This document shows positions 14,391-24,705 of a stretch of DNA of 64,000 nucleotides, piece after piece. Source of the stretch: Colius striatus (lineage: Eukaryota > Chordata > Aves > Coliiformes > Coliidae); the NCBI RefSeq assembly GCF_028858725.1, contig NC_084760.1:92253867-92317866 (forward strand), read 5' to 3'. The notes below the pieces were generated by a model. That model had not been told where the DNA came from, did not search any database, and was given only the letters and a program-made list of their open reading frames with translations. Within the stretch, counting starts at the first letter, position 1. The number at the start of each line of letters is the position of its first letter. Position numbers and translations under genes: made by a program.

Positions 14391-17300
14391 GTAACTAAAA
14401 GCTATGTATGAAAAAGTGCTTGTACCCAAAAGCAGAATGAGCTGTTTGGCATCCTAAAGGTGTTTGAAATCTTAGAGACTGACAAGCAGCCTAATAGAAT
14501 AACCACCAGAAGAGGTCTTGTAAGGACTACTGGTGCACATCTGTATGAGTAGTCCTCATATTGTCACTTCTTCAGGTTATTTCATTGCAGTCTAGGCTTA
14601 GTTTTGCTGGCCCTGTTTATCAGCAACAACTAAAAAAATCTGGCAAGAGTAGATATATGTGATGTAAGACCACTGCCCAGAGCAGGCTGGAAGCCTGAAA
14701 GGCCAGCCTGCCTTCACCATAGTCCTAAAGCTCTTCCTTATTCAAGGCCTGACTAATTTAGATGTGCGTCACAGTTAAGCAGAAGTTGTGAAATACTTGG
14801 ATTAGTTCTTAAAGCCTTGCCTTGTGCATCAACACAAATGGACAAAGTGTAAAGATGTTGTCTTACAGGGTCCAATACCAGACATTTATATTTGTTTTCT
14901 AATATTTTGGGGGTTTTTTTTACACCAGTTTTCTGGTTTTGGAAGCCTTATTTTACAGAATTCCATGCTTGCTTTTCACAGTACTGTGCAGTGCAAAGAA
15001 ATCTTGCAAATACGTGCTGGTGCTAGTCCTGTTTTAAGTTAAATCTGCTTACTGCACAGGGTATTATGTTTGGTAATGTTTGTAGGGTCAGACCCTAAAG
15101 ATGTGTCTTGTTCCCTGTCTGCCTTTAATTGCTTCACATTTCCACTTTTCATGGAGCCTGATGGGAAGATGTTTAGACCACCATGTTTACCCTTCCTGAC
15201 TTCACTGCTTCCCCAGAGACTGGCATGTGTGGTTTCTGCTCTGTTAGCAGTGTCTTCACCACTCACTCCTGCCACTCAGTTGTGAACTCCTCTTCGTCTC
15301 TAAGTTTTTTGCCAGACCTTTTGCTATTCACAGTTCCAGCAAGAAGAGAACATGTTAAAGCCATTGTAAAACAATCAGCACCACTTGAAACTGAGAAGGT
15401 GGGATCCAATAATCTGAAACCCAGATGGTCTCTGGTGGTGAGAAGTAGGAGAGCTGTCATGCTGAAAAAAGACCCAGAAGTCAGGAAATGAGCTGAGTTA
15501 ATGATGTGGCACAAGAAAATGAAAGGCAGAGTGATTTTGAGCAAGGTGTGGAGGAGTGTCCCACTCGAACTTGAACTCTCTGTAGTCTTATCTATGCTAG
15601 TGTACTCCATTGGGGTGGGAGCAATGATGGATACCAACTCTAAATTAACAAACATGTTGAACAGTCTCTGTGAAGAGGGACTGGCAATTGGGATTAGCAC
15701 GTGGGATTAGCAAATATAATTGGACAGCACAGTCTGAGACAAGTATGCGTGTCAGGTGGGAGTGGGAGGATATGCCTCACTTCATGTAATTCATGTAAAA
15801 TGTGAAGTAATAGGTGGGCATATCATTGCTGCCTTCTGTTCCCCACCATGGGAATATGTTTGCAGAATCTGGGTTCTGGTTCCGAATGCCTTGATTCTGA
15901 GTAGGAGTTCATGTAGTCTTTGGATTCTGACAAGCTGGCTGGCGGTTGCTGTTGAACACTCCTGCCTGCCTGACTGCTCCATGTTTATGCTATGTGTTGT
16001 AATGGAGGGGGGAGGCCTCTACTATTAAATACCTGAGCTGATACCATGTGGCACAGAGTCACTGTCCTCTGAATATTCCCTGTGCCATTACTGCAAATAA
16101 ATTCACCAGCTTTTGTCTTAATAGCTTGCTTTGGAGCCAGTGACACACTTCACACCCTGTTCTGGACACTCTCCAACAAGTTAATGTCTTTCACTGAGGA
16201 AGGTGAGCAAAACTGATGAGAGTATCCTTAACTGAGGAGCCATAAAATAGAGCCGTAATGTTCCCAGTGAGCCTGAAGGGAATCTGATCAATAGTTATGA
16301 GGTTGAGGCTCCATCTATGGCCTTAATTCATCAAGTGTAGTCATTCTCCATTTCTGTACAGGATGCTTTTGCAGTTCCTGCTGAGCAAAAGAGTATAAAG
16401 TCTGTGCAAGCCCTTTCTTGACAATTGTCATGTAAGAATAGGTGACTGCAGAGTGGTGATCACTCCTATGATCTATTTGAATTAATTTTTGATTGTATAG
16501 GATGGGTGATACCAATGGCACAATTTGTTCTGAGAGTTTCAAGCTCGTAGTGTTTTCACAGTGCGTAAAAAGGAAAGTTATTTTGGATCTCTTTAAAATT
16601 TGATGCTGCAGTTATTCATGTGCCAGCAAACCGCCTACAATCAGGAATGGTTCACTGGCATGTTCTCCAAAAATCCTTTTACTGCCTTTTGTAGACCCCT
16701 TGCAACAGAATTTGCAAGGGGCACATGGGAGCTGGGCTATTTCGATGCTTGAAGAAGAAACCTTTCTACCTCTGTGGTAGAAAGAAGTTTTCCCAGCTAC
16801 TCCTGACACAGGTTCGATCTCTTTTAAGCTTCCTAAATGTTCTATAAGCATGGAGCAAAAGCTAATCCAGAGGTTTTACTTAAACCTTTATGTAAAAAGT
16901 CAGAGCTTTCTAAAGACTGCAGTAAATAGAGTTTTAAGTAGGCACCTCCCGCCAGTGGCATAAGCATGAAGTAGACAGAAGCATTTCCAACGGGATGGAA
17001 AAGCTGTGGTTAAAGCCACCTTGGCAACCTCTGCATGTATTGTCATTCCTGCATACATAGGTTAGCAGAAGTTTTAAGTATCTCAAGTGATAGGAGTGTC
17101 TTGTAAGCATACAATAAGGTCCTAACTGGAGAGGACTCTCAGTTCACACTTGACCACAGATGTTTTGTGACACTCATTCAAGTATAATTTCTTAAGTATG
17201 CTTTTAAAATTCCCATCTCTTACACCGTGTACAGATCCACAGGCTAACAGCCTAGACCCACACTCAGTCATCATGGTACAGATTCATTCCTGCTTTCGCT

Positions 17301-18023
17301 ACCTGTCAGTGGAGTTTTTATGTGAAATACTCCCTGGCATAACCTCTAACTTTAAAGGATGCCTATAAATATTTGTATATGGGAAGGAAGGCAAAAAAAT
17401 GTGGGACATTTTCATAGAAACATAAGAAATGCAGAGAGTTGAAATGCAGGTGGTCTGCCCTTCCCTGCCAGCCCTGGGCTGCTCTGGAAAGCCAGGGCTG
17501 CTGGTTCTGTGTCAGAAGTCCTTCTGCCGCAGTTTTCTTGCGGGGAGGCAGGAGGAGTCAGAGCCCGAGCTGTTCCCTGAGCCAACAGCGACACCCAGGG
17601 CTCCCAGCACAGCCCGGCCCTTTTTCAGCAGCTCTTGGCCCCACTCAGACATTATTTTCCAAGGGTTCGCTCTTTGCCGTTCCCGAATGACCACACTGGT
17701 TGAGAAGGAAGTCATATTTCGCTGTAGTGAGTTTATCAACAGCAATCCTGTATACTGGTGCACTGAGGGCAAATTACACCAGCCACAGGCACCTCTGTAT
17801 TCAAACACCTGCATTCACATGAAGTGGATCATACTTTTCCTCCATTGAAATAGTTAAATGGTATTATTTGTTTGCAGCTAAAGTCCAGACAGACAGCTTA
17901 TAAAACACTCTCCGAGGCCACATGGAAATTATTTTGGTAAGCTTTTGTTGAATAAATGTATAAACTGAGTTGAACAGTCCAGGCAAAGTGCAGGCTCTGT
18001 AACTGTGAACACCGAGTCAGGCT

Positions 18024-18029
18024 TTTATT
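18024..18029 (-). terminator. TLR5: Candidate distal TLR5 polyadenylation signal AATAAA
   Basis: TTTATT on the plus strand reads AATAAA on the minus strand. It is the first canonical hexamer downstream of the TLR5 stop, and is followed by the moderately GT-rich GGTGTT. It is a plausible cleavage signal, but hexamers also occur by chance. Confidence 0.4.
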
Positions 18030-18824
18030 AAAATGACCCTGAACAGCCTCCTGAAGACACACACCTGAACAAACAGAGGTAAAGTGATTATAGAGACATA
18101 AGAGAGTACTGGGCATTAATAACTCCAGAAAATATTTATAGAAGCAAACAAACACCTTAGAATTGATCAGGACACAGGATGTATGGCGAGCAACCGAAAT
18201 TACACACCAGTTGTCTGTGCTTTCCACTCCCAGAATGCAAAAGCTGGCTGTCAGTCACCAGGCTATTGGCCACATCACCAGTGTACAGCCCAGCCCATGC
18301 AGCTGCCAAGGTAGTGTCTTGTTTGCCTTTGAAGCTCGGGCTTGCTTCAGATCTGAAGGGGATACCTGTTCCTCTCTGCTGGGCAGGACGCAGCTCAACT
18401 GAAAAAGCACCAGGCTGAAACAGCAGCAAATGAAGTGGACCCATGACCGTAGTGTTACCACCAAGCAGAGAAGTGGTGGAAGGAGATGAATGAAGTTCAA
18501 AGTTTTTATGTTCCAGCTGAGAAACTGAGGCTGAGTAGAAGACAAATAAAAGTAATCTTTGTTACACCAGGTTGAAGCGGAAAGGTGCAAAGCACTGGTT
18601 TGAAACTGGTCATGAAAAGTCAGAAAGCACAGGAATAAGCAACCCACGAATCTCTGGTCAGTCTGGGCCATACATGAGAGCACACTTGGCCACTCCCATA
18701 CAGCACCATGGGCTCGCTTTAGGAAAACAACCATGGGCATCCTCTCTAACTGAAACAGACCTACAAGTAAATACTAGTCAGACGAGGAGGACTGAAGTGT
18801 CTGAAGCCAAGCATCCATCTGTGA

Positions 18825-18830
18825 TTTAAT
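18825..18830 (-). terminator. TLR5: Candidate proximal TLR5 polyadenylation signal ATTAAA
   Basis: TTTAAT on the plus strand reads ATTAAA on the minus strand, about 205 bases after the TLR5 stop. ATTAAA is the commonest variant signal. The sequence just downstream is not clearly GT-rich, so this is weaker than the AATAAA at 18024. Confidence 0.25.
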
Positions 18831-19033
18831 TATTCTGAAAATGTCTCTCTAAGATAATTGCACTTTCATAGATTTGCTGGTAGCTTCCAAGCTGTCTCCA
18901 GGTTTAGTAGGATTTACACGGAAACTGTTACCTTTCTACTTGCTTTTTCAAGGCAAGATCAAGCAAACTTCTGTTTGCCATGGCACAAACAACTGGAAAT
19001 GGGCTATTCAGAAATCTGTCAACCCAGGCACTA

Positions 19034-21616
19034 TCAGCGCGTGAGCGTTGCCACAGTCTGCAGCTCTATGCCACCTGCTTTCCTTTGCACTTTTTTTTCC
19101 TTCAGAATTTCACAAGAAAGGTTATTTAAAAACCAGTCCACGTCTTGATCATCTTCAGGCCACCGCAAATATCGACTCCTTTGCAAAAAGCTCCGAATCG
19201 GTTTGTGCTTCATCAGCTGATACTGAGAAAGTGACCCAACCACGACCACAACGAGTACATCTTTCAGGTCACAGAAGTACCTGCTCTGGGCAAAATTAAA
19301 GGCTTCCACACACCACCCATCTTTGAGAAACTGCCTGGTCACAACACAAATTGTTTTCCTGCTGTTCCAAATGGCATCACGAATATTGTTGATATGTTCC
19401 TCCCCAGGCAAGAAATCTCTTTCCTCAAAGCACAAGGTGAATCTGTTTTTATCAACATATTGTGAATCCAGGCGCTTTAACAACGAATTCTGGACCCATT
19501 CAAAGTCATGTTTGCTGTAGCACAGATATGCATCATATCTGTATTCACCTTTATCTGCTGCTTGTGAATGACCACCTGTTATTTTTCTGGTGATGGTTTT
19601 ATACCAGACAAAACAAATCCCCCGACAGCGAGTAAATATGATGACTGCTATCAGAAACACTAGAAGAGTGACAGAGGTGAAGATGAATACTGAGAACCTG
19701 AGTGTCTCCTGGAGTTCATCCTCATCGCAACCATCATACGTCAGAGACGCCAGCGGTACCCCTGCCAACGCAGGTGGGTATACGCAGTACCTGTCAGATG
19801 GTGAGCCAGCCAGGGTTACGTTGGTCTCATTTAGCCACACCAGCAGACTCTTTAAAGGACAGTCACAGACATACTTGTTGTGTGTTATATCCAGAATACT
19901 CAAAGTCATAAAGACTTCAGGCTCAGGGGACAAAAGCTGGTTTCCAGATAAGTTTAGGTTTGTTAGGCTTTGTGGAAAAAGCCCAAGAGAAAGATGGGAC
20001 AATAGGTTGGAAGCCAGATTAAGTCTTTTTAGAGATGTTAGACCTCTAAAAATCTCCCGTGGAAGATCACTAAGGTAGTTGTTATTCAGATGTAGAACCT
20101 GAAGTTTGGACAGTGGCCTGAACACATCCAAACATAAATCTCTCTCCCACACAAGCTGTAGCATATTTTCACCCAGATCCATATAAATTAACTGACTGTT
20201 TTCTATAACATCATCACTTTTCGCACAGTAAGAGAAGCGATTTTGTTTTAAAAAGATATACTGCACAGCTGGAACTCGGAAAAGAACATACAGGTCACCC
20301 AGGTTCGACAACCAATTCCTTTCTAAGTCAAGGTGTGTGGCTGCTATTTTTGTGTCATCTACAGTCATTATCTTATTGTCGCCTAAAAAAACAGAGGTCA
20401 GATGCAGAAAGGAAGGGAGCTTTTTAATGGCATTGTCTCGGAGATCGATTGTTTTCAGACTTACTAAGTAACTGAATGAGTTTTCACTGATCATCCCAAT
20501 ATGATTTTGCTGTAAATCAATATACATTACATTGTGTAGACCCTTAAAAGTATAATCGTACAACTCCCCTAAAAGATTCCTTGAGAGATTGAGAACTTTT
20601 AGGTTGCCCAAGCCAAAAAATGCTTGCCTTTGGATTTGATTTATCTTGTTTTTGAAAAGGTTCAGCAATTCCAGATTACCGAGGCTCTGAAAGATTAGAG
20701 AATTAAGAGAGAATATGTAACCCTTTGAAATATCAAGGAAACGAAGACTACTTCTTCCTAGCCCTGCAAATGTATCTTTATCTGGATTTTTTAAGTTATT
20801 AAAGCCAAATCCCGAACCCATTGTATGAGAGCTGAATGTTAAAGAATCGATTTGAGTCCCTTTAATGGCAGTAGAGAAATACTGGACTTTCTCTGTGCTC
20901 CAGCCATTTTCACTAAGGTCTAGTGAACTAAACGTAATGTTTCTGAAAGGATTTGAGCATTTGGCCCAGGCCGCTTCATCTGTCTTGTACAAATAATTAG
21001 AACTGAGGCTAAAAAATAAGAACTGTTTTCCTTGGAAGCTGGTAAGATTGCTTGCACACAAGTTGGATATCTTGTTGTACTTCAGGTTCACAGTTTTCAA
21101 GACTGTTAGATTATAAAATAAGGGATGAGGGTGGAGTTTCGTGATTTCGTTCCCTGAAAGATCCAGTTCTTCTAACGACCTCAAGTCTTGGAAGTAACGT
21201 TCTTCCAGGATGGAATCTCCAAGGTAGTTGTGAAACAGATGGAGCACAGTCAGCCTTGGCAAGCCCACAAAAGCATCAAGGTCCAGTTCAAGGATCTTAT
21301 TGAATCCCAAGTCTAAGACACGGAGGTTTGGCAGGTTCCTGAAAGCTCCTTTTGCTATGGTGACAGGATAGACGTGTTGCGTTCCGATTTCCAACAGCAG
21401 CAAGTGCTCCAGCAGTGGAAATGAAGTTGCAGTCACTTGTCTGATATAGTTGAAAGTTAGCAAAAGCTTCACCGTATCCTTTGGCACAGGCGGAATGTCT
21501 GTGAGGTTGCAGAAATAATAGAAGGACACTTGGGCTTCCGAGTAGCATTTCCTAGATGCACATATATCACCAGCTAGTGATATTCCAAAGACAAGTACTA
21601 GCTGACGGCGTAACAT
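19034..21616 (-). CDS. TLR5: Toll-like receptor 5, complete coding exon
   Basis: TLR5 is the plasma-membrane receptor for bacterial flagellin; it dimerises and recruits MyD88 to activate NF-kB. The frame encodes 860 residues, close to the 861 I recall for chicken TLR5. Domains in order: signal peptide about 1-20; leucine-rich repeat ectodomain to about 583 with many LxxLxLxxN units and several N-glycosylation sequons; cysteine-rich LRR C-cap about 584-630 beginning CDCP; membrane helix about 641-661; TIR domain about 692-841. The TIR has box 1 YDAYLCYS, a BB loop RDFLPG with the MyD88-contact proline near residue 737, and box 3 with DWFLNN. There are no stops or frameshifts. The start is the ATG at 21616, because a strong splice acceptor ends at 21624, seven bases upstream; the open frame reaching 21691 is therefore intronic. 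The ATG has G at -3. As in other vertebrates the whole coding region is in one exon. Identity is seen directly; function is family knowledge. Confidence 0.97.
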   Translation of the reverse strand: MLRRQLVLVFGISLAGDICASRKCYSEAQVSFYYFCNLTDIPPVPKDTVKLLLTFNYIRQVTATSFPLLEHLLLLEIGTQHVYPVTIAKGAFRNLPNLRVLDLGFNKILELDLDAFVGLPRLTVLHLFHNYLGDSILEERYFQDLRSLEELDLSGNEITKLHPHPLFYNLTVLKTVNLKYNKISNLCASNLTSFQGKQFLFFSLSSNYLYKTDEAAWAKCSNPFRNITFSSLDLSENGWSTEKVQYFSTAIKGTQIDSLTFSSHTMGSGFGFNNLKNPDKDTFAGLGRSSLRFLDISKGYIFSLNSLIFQSLGNLELLNLFKNKINQIQRQAFFGLGNLKVLNLSRNLLGELYDYTFKGLHNVMYIDLQQNHIGMISENSFSYLVSLKTIDLRDNAIKKLPSFLHLTSVFLGDNKIMTVDDTKIAATHLDLERNWLSNLGDLYVLFRVPAVQYIFLKQNRFSYCAKSDDVIENSQLIYMDLGENMLQLVWERDLCLDVFRPLSKLQVLHLNNNYLSDLPREIFRGLTSLKRLNLASNLLSHLSLGLFPQSLTNLNLSGNQLLSPEPEVFMTLSILDITHNKYVCDCPLKSLLVWLNETNVTLAGSPSDRYCVYPPALAGVPLASLTYDGCDEDELQETLRFSVFIFTSVTLLVFLIAVIIFTRCRGICFVWYKTITRKITGGHSQAADKGEYRYDAYLCYSKHDFEWVQNSLLKRLDSQYVDKNRFTLCFEERDFLPGEEHINNIRDAIWNSRKTICVVTRQFLKDGWCVEAFNFAQSRYFCDLKDVLVVVVVGSLSQYQLMKHKPIRSFLQRSRYLRWPEDDQDVDWFLNNLSCEILKEKKVQRKAGGIELQTVATLTR

Positions 21617-21650
21617 CACGGATCTATGTGGAGAATAAAAGAGAAACCAA
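21617..21650 (-). promoter_or_regulatory. TLR5: Splice acceptor and 7-nt 5' UTR of the TLR5 coding exon
   Basis: On the minus strand a pyrimidine-rich tract runs from about 21646 and ends in CACATAG, with the AG at 21625-21624. The exon then starts at 21623 with seven untranslated bases before the ATG. This fits the known TLR5 structure, in which upstream exons are untranslated and one large exon carries the coding region. It decides the start codon, because the 25 in-frame codons further upstream would be spliced out. Confidence 0.8.
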
Positions 21651-24584
21651 TAAGCATTAGTAGTGTAGCTGGCTATCTCTGTAGAGTACATTTTTAACAG
21701 TTACAGAATAAAAGACTATTGTCATACTAAAAATTACTACTGGTTTGGGATTTATCCTTTCTCTGAAGTCTAACAGGCATCGTTTGATGGGCTGGCTGCC
21801 CAGAAGTTGGGTCCTAAAGAGATGTGAGCACCTCCTATGACCTGAAGAGCAATCCTCCTTTGCGTGCCTTAAGAGCAGTGCCAAAATCCCACTAGGTAAG
21901 TGTGAAAATCTTGGCTAGCTCTTTAATTTCCATCACGGAAGTGCTAATGCTGGCGCATTAGCTTAATTCCTTAATTGGTTATCCAAACAGGCTTAAACGG
22001 CTTGGATTACCAAAGTGGAGTGCAGTCATCCAGTCATCTCAACACCGCTCTTTTTCTGAGCCCTCTCCTTGAGAGGGCAATCCTGCTATTTGGAATTCAG
22101 ATGTGTGAATCAAGCAGAAGAGTATAACAGCCATGAAATATTTTAAGGGGGATCACTTTTGGGGCTCCTCGAGCCTCAGACTACCCCTGCAATGTGAAAT
22201 TGTACTTGAAAGTGTTGTAAAATGGTTTTGAATGTATAGGCAGTAACGAGGCTGACAGTGAAGAAAAAGGAAAAAAGAAAATGTGGCAGCCTGAATCTGT
22301 GCTGCAAGACTTAATGTTTTATGAAATCTACATTTCCTCAACTGCAAATTCCTAAGGTGCATAACATAATTTATGAATCCATTTATTAATTTATTCCCAC
22401 TCTGGATTTTCCTTGCATTATGCCATCTGTCTGCCTGTCTCTGTCTGAGACAAAAGCCTCTTCAAAGCCAGAAAGGCCCTTTTTATTGACCATGGTAAAG
22501 AACACAGCAAATTATTAGCCTAAAAGTAGTTGATTGTGTACTTCAGTTTAAAAAAAAAAACCCTTCTAACTAAGATTGCAACCATCTGCCTCTGCTTTTA
22601 AAAACACGTTTATTGAAATGAAACGACAGCCCAATGGAAGAATTTTTGTGACCTCCAGCAGAATCTGCTGAAAAGTTGTTAAGTGTAAATCCTTGTGGAA
22701 CCAAACCCCCGCTGGCCATTTAACATCTGCAAAGTAAATCTGCTTCAGAGAGGAAAAAAAGTTGGGCTTTGAGACAGTAATTAACATGAAGTAAAGCCTG
22801 CTAATTGTTGTTAGGATTTCAGCACGTCGCTGCTTTAAAGCACAAGTGCAAAATTCTGTGCAGAATATTGCACTTGAACTAAAACCGTCTTATGCTTGTT
22901 TCCAGCATACAAGCTGGAAAGGAAAAAAGCACGTCAGTAGAAACCACTATGACATTCCCATTGCAAATGCCAAATGCCAGAGCTAGCCATTTTAAAAGAC
23001 TCTTTGCTAAACAGGAAGTACAAGGATATTACAGTACCATTGAATCTCATAACTGACACAATCTCATTGTACCTGATATTTTTTGGTGGTGTTCTCAAAG
23101 TCACCTAATTATACTAAAACCTTAACAACTGTCACTACTAGAGTGAGTCTGCAAATATCCACCCTAGAGGCTCAAACAAACACCCAATGGGAAAGACACA
23201 CACCCTGCAACTTAAAATACTAATCTTGTAATTTTTTAAGACAATTTCATGGTTTGGGGACAAGATCTGATCCTTGAAAGTAAAAGAGATACTGACTAAA
23301 GACAGAGTGCTGAATTCTGAAGTCCTGGCATGCAGATTTTATTCACATCTTGTCTCGGGAATTTAGAATGAGCTGCAAAAAAAAGCAAGTTGCAGGCAGT
23401 ATCAAATTTCTGTCAAGAGATTTTAACTGCATCTATGAGGAATAATCCCTGCTACTAGAAAATAATTATGTTTTCTACCCTCTTTTTTTTGACCTAGCAT
23501 GCACTGTTGGAACATTATAAACACTAAACTAGATAATGTTTGTGACTACAGAATGTTGTAGGTTATTAAAATAGACACAACTAAACACACAGCAGGTCAT
23601 TCAAGGTCCTGTTTACCATTTACTTTTTGCTTGAATCACGAAAACAAAACACCAGGTTTCTCACTGCTATGGCTGGATTTTAAAGTTTGGGCAAAATCAA
23701 AGCATCACCAAAAGCATCACAAATAGAAAGTACTTTGGAAGTAAAAATTTATTTAATAGACATGTGTATCAACTTAGTACCAGAAAAAAGTTCAAAATGT
23801 TTAGAGTGGAAAGATTAGAAAATGTGTTTGTTTTTAAATTAAAAAATGCAGTTTTAATTATTAGAAAATAAGAACATAGTGAAATATTTCTATCCATTTT
23901 TGTGTTTACACCTATCTGCTTTTCCATGTTCTTGTAAGTTAAAGAATTTTCTAACGATCTCTTAACAGTTGTTACACTGCCTTCGCTCTGGTTTGGTGAC
24001 AAGGAAGATTTCATTTGTAAACTCTTTGCACTCTCAATGTTTTTTGCAGAAGTTATAACCTTTCCCCCTGAATCTTGGCCTTCTATGAGCAGAAAGAAGA
24101 TGCTATCAGTATGTAATGCCTCTTACTGCTCTCATGGGCACAGCAAAGATTTTTAATGTAACAGAATCCCTCCATTGCACCATTGTGCATTGGCACCTAG
24201 AACCTTTTGGGTTCCCAAAAAGTGACCATCATCCCATTCAGTTACATGACTGAACATAGATACGGAGATGAAGGGATGTGTCAATGCTTCACTCATTATT
24301 GAAAACCAAGCAATAAAGTTTAGAGAAACAGAGCTCTGCATGTGAGATTTTGTTTCCTTCTGCTGCATTCATGTCAGAAGGGGTAAGCAGTAAGGGGAAA
24401 AGTAGCAGTAGGAGGAAAAATCCAGCAAATGATTTTGGGATGGGAAATTCTAAGCAGGGTATGTTTCTGAGCAATGGAAAGAACTTTTACAATGCATGGT
24501 AGATAATCTACCTAGATCCCTAAGTAGCAAGAGAGTGCATACAGAATGCAAATAACTCCAGCTCAGGTCTCAGCCCCCTTAGGA

Positions 24585-24705
24585 ACCACAGAATGGTAGG
24601 GGTTGGAAGGGACCTCTAGAGATCATCCAGTCCTACCCCTCTGCTCAAGCAGGTCCACCTAGATGAAGTCGCACAGGAACGTGTCCAAGAGGGTCTTGAA
24701 AAACC
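24585..24705 (-). mobile_element. CR1 3'-end fragment
   Basis: It begins CCACAGAATGGTAGGGGTTG and continues GAAGGGACCTCTAGAGATCA through AGGTCCACCTAGATGAAGTC to GGGTCTTGAAAAACC. It is a 5'-truncated copy of the same general type as those at 52.8 and 57.9 kb, inside the inferred TLR5 intron. Confidence 0.9.

Larger units (their letters stand above)
1..18009. other. Intergenic region left of TLR5, no supported gene
   Basis: I see no frame with a recognisable domain on either strand. The longest open frames (145 codons at 15263-15700 minus, 139 at 17429-17848 plus) have no family signature and are consistent with chance. By vertebrate synteny the next gene on this side would be DISP1, but none of its coding sequence is recognised. 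The MIR-like scrap at 11.0 kb and the exon-like segment at 14.24 kb are the only marked items. Confidence 0.6.
18010..19033 (-). other. TLR5: Probable TLR5 3' UTR
   Basis: This is the sequence after the TLR5 stop on the minus strand. It has no conserved coding frame. The first AATAAA hexamer on this strand lies at 18024-18029, about 1 kb past the stop, and a variant ATTAAA lies at 18825-18830, about 205 bases past the stop. Either could end the transcript, so a short and a long 3' UTR are both possible. The lower boundary is an estimate, about 15 bases past the distal signal. Open frames here, including 161 codons at 18255-18740 minus, have no recognisable domain and are taken as chance. Confidence 0.45.

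Noticed and set aside
15263-15700. 145-codon minus-strand frame left of TLR5
   Set aside because: No family signature, no supporting splice or promoter context, and other open frames overlap it on both strands. Consistent with chance.
18255-18740. 161-codon minus-strand frame downstream of TLR5
   Set aside because: It falls in the probable TLR5 3' UTR and has no domain signature.
19590-20078. 162-codon open frame on the plus strand
   Set aside because: It is antisense to the TLR5 ectodomain and membrane region, has no domain of its own, and follows from the codon use of TLR5.
21617-21691. N-terminal extension of TLR5 by 25 codons
   Set aside because: A strong splice acceptor ends at 21624, and the peptide from the inner ATG begins directly with a signal sequence, as expected for TLR5.
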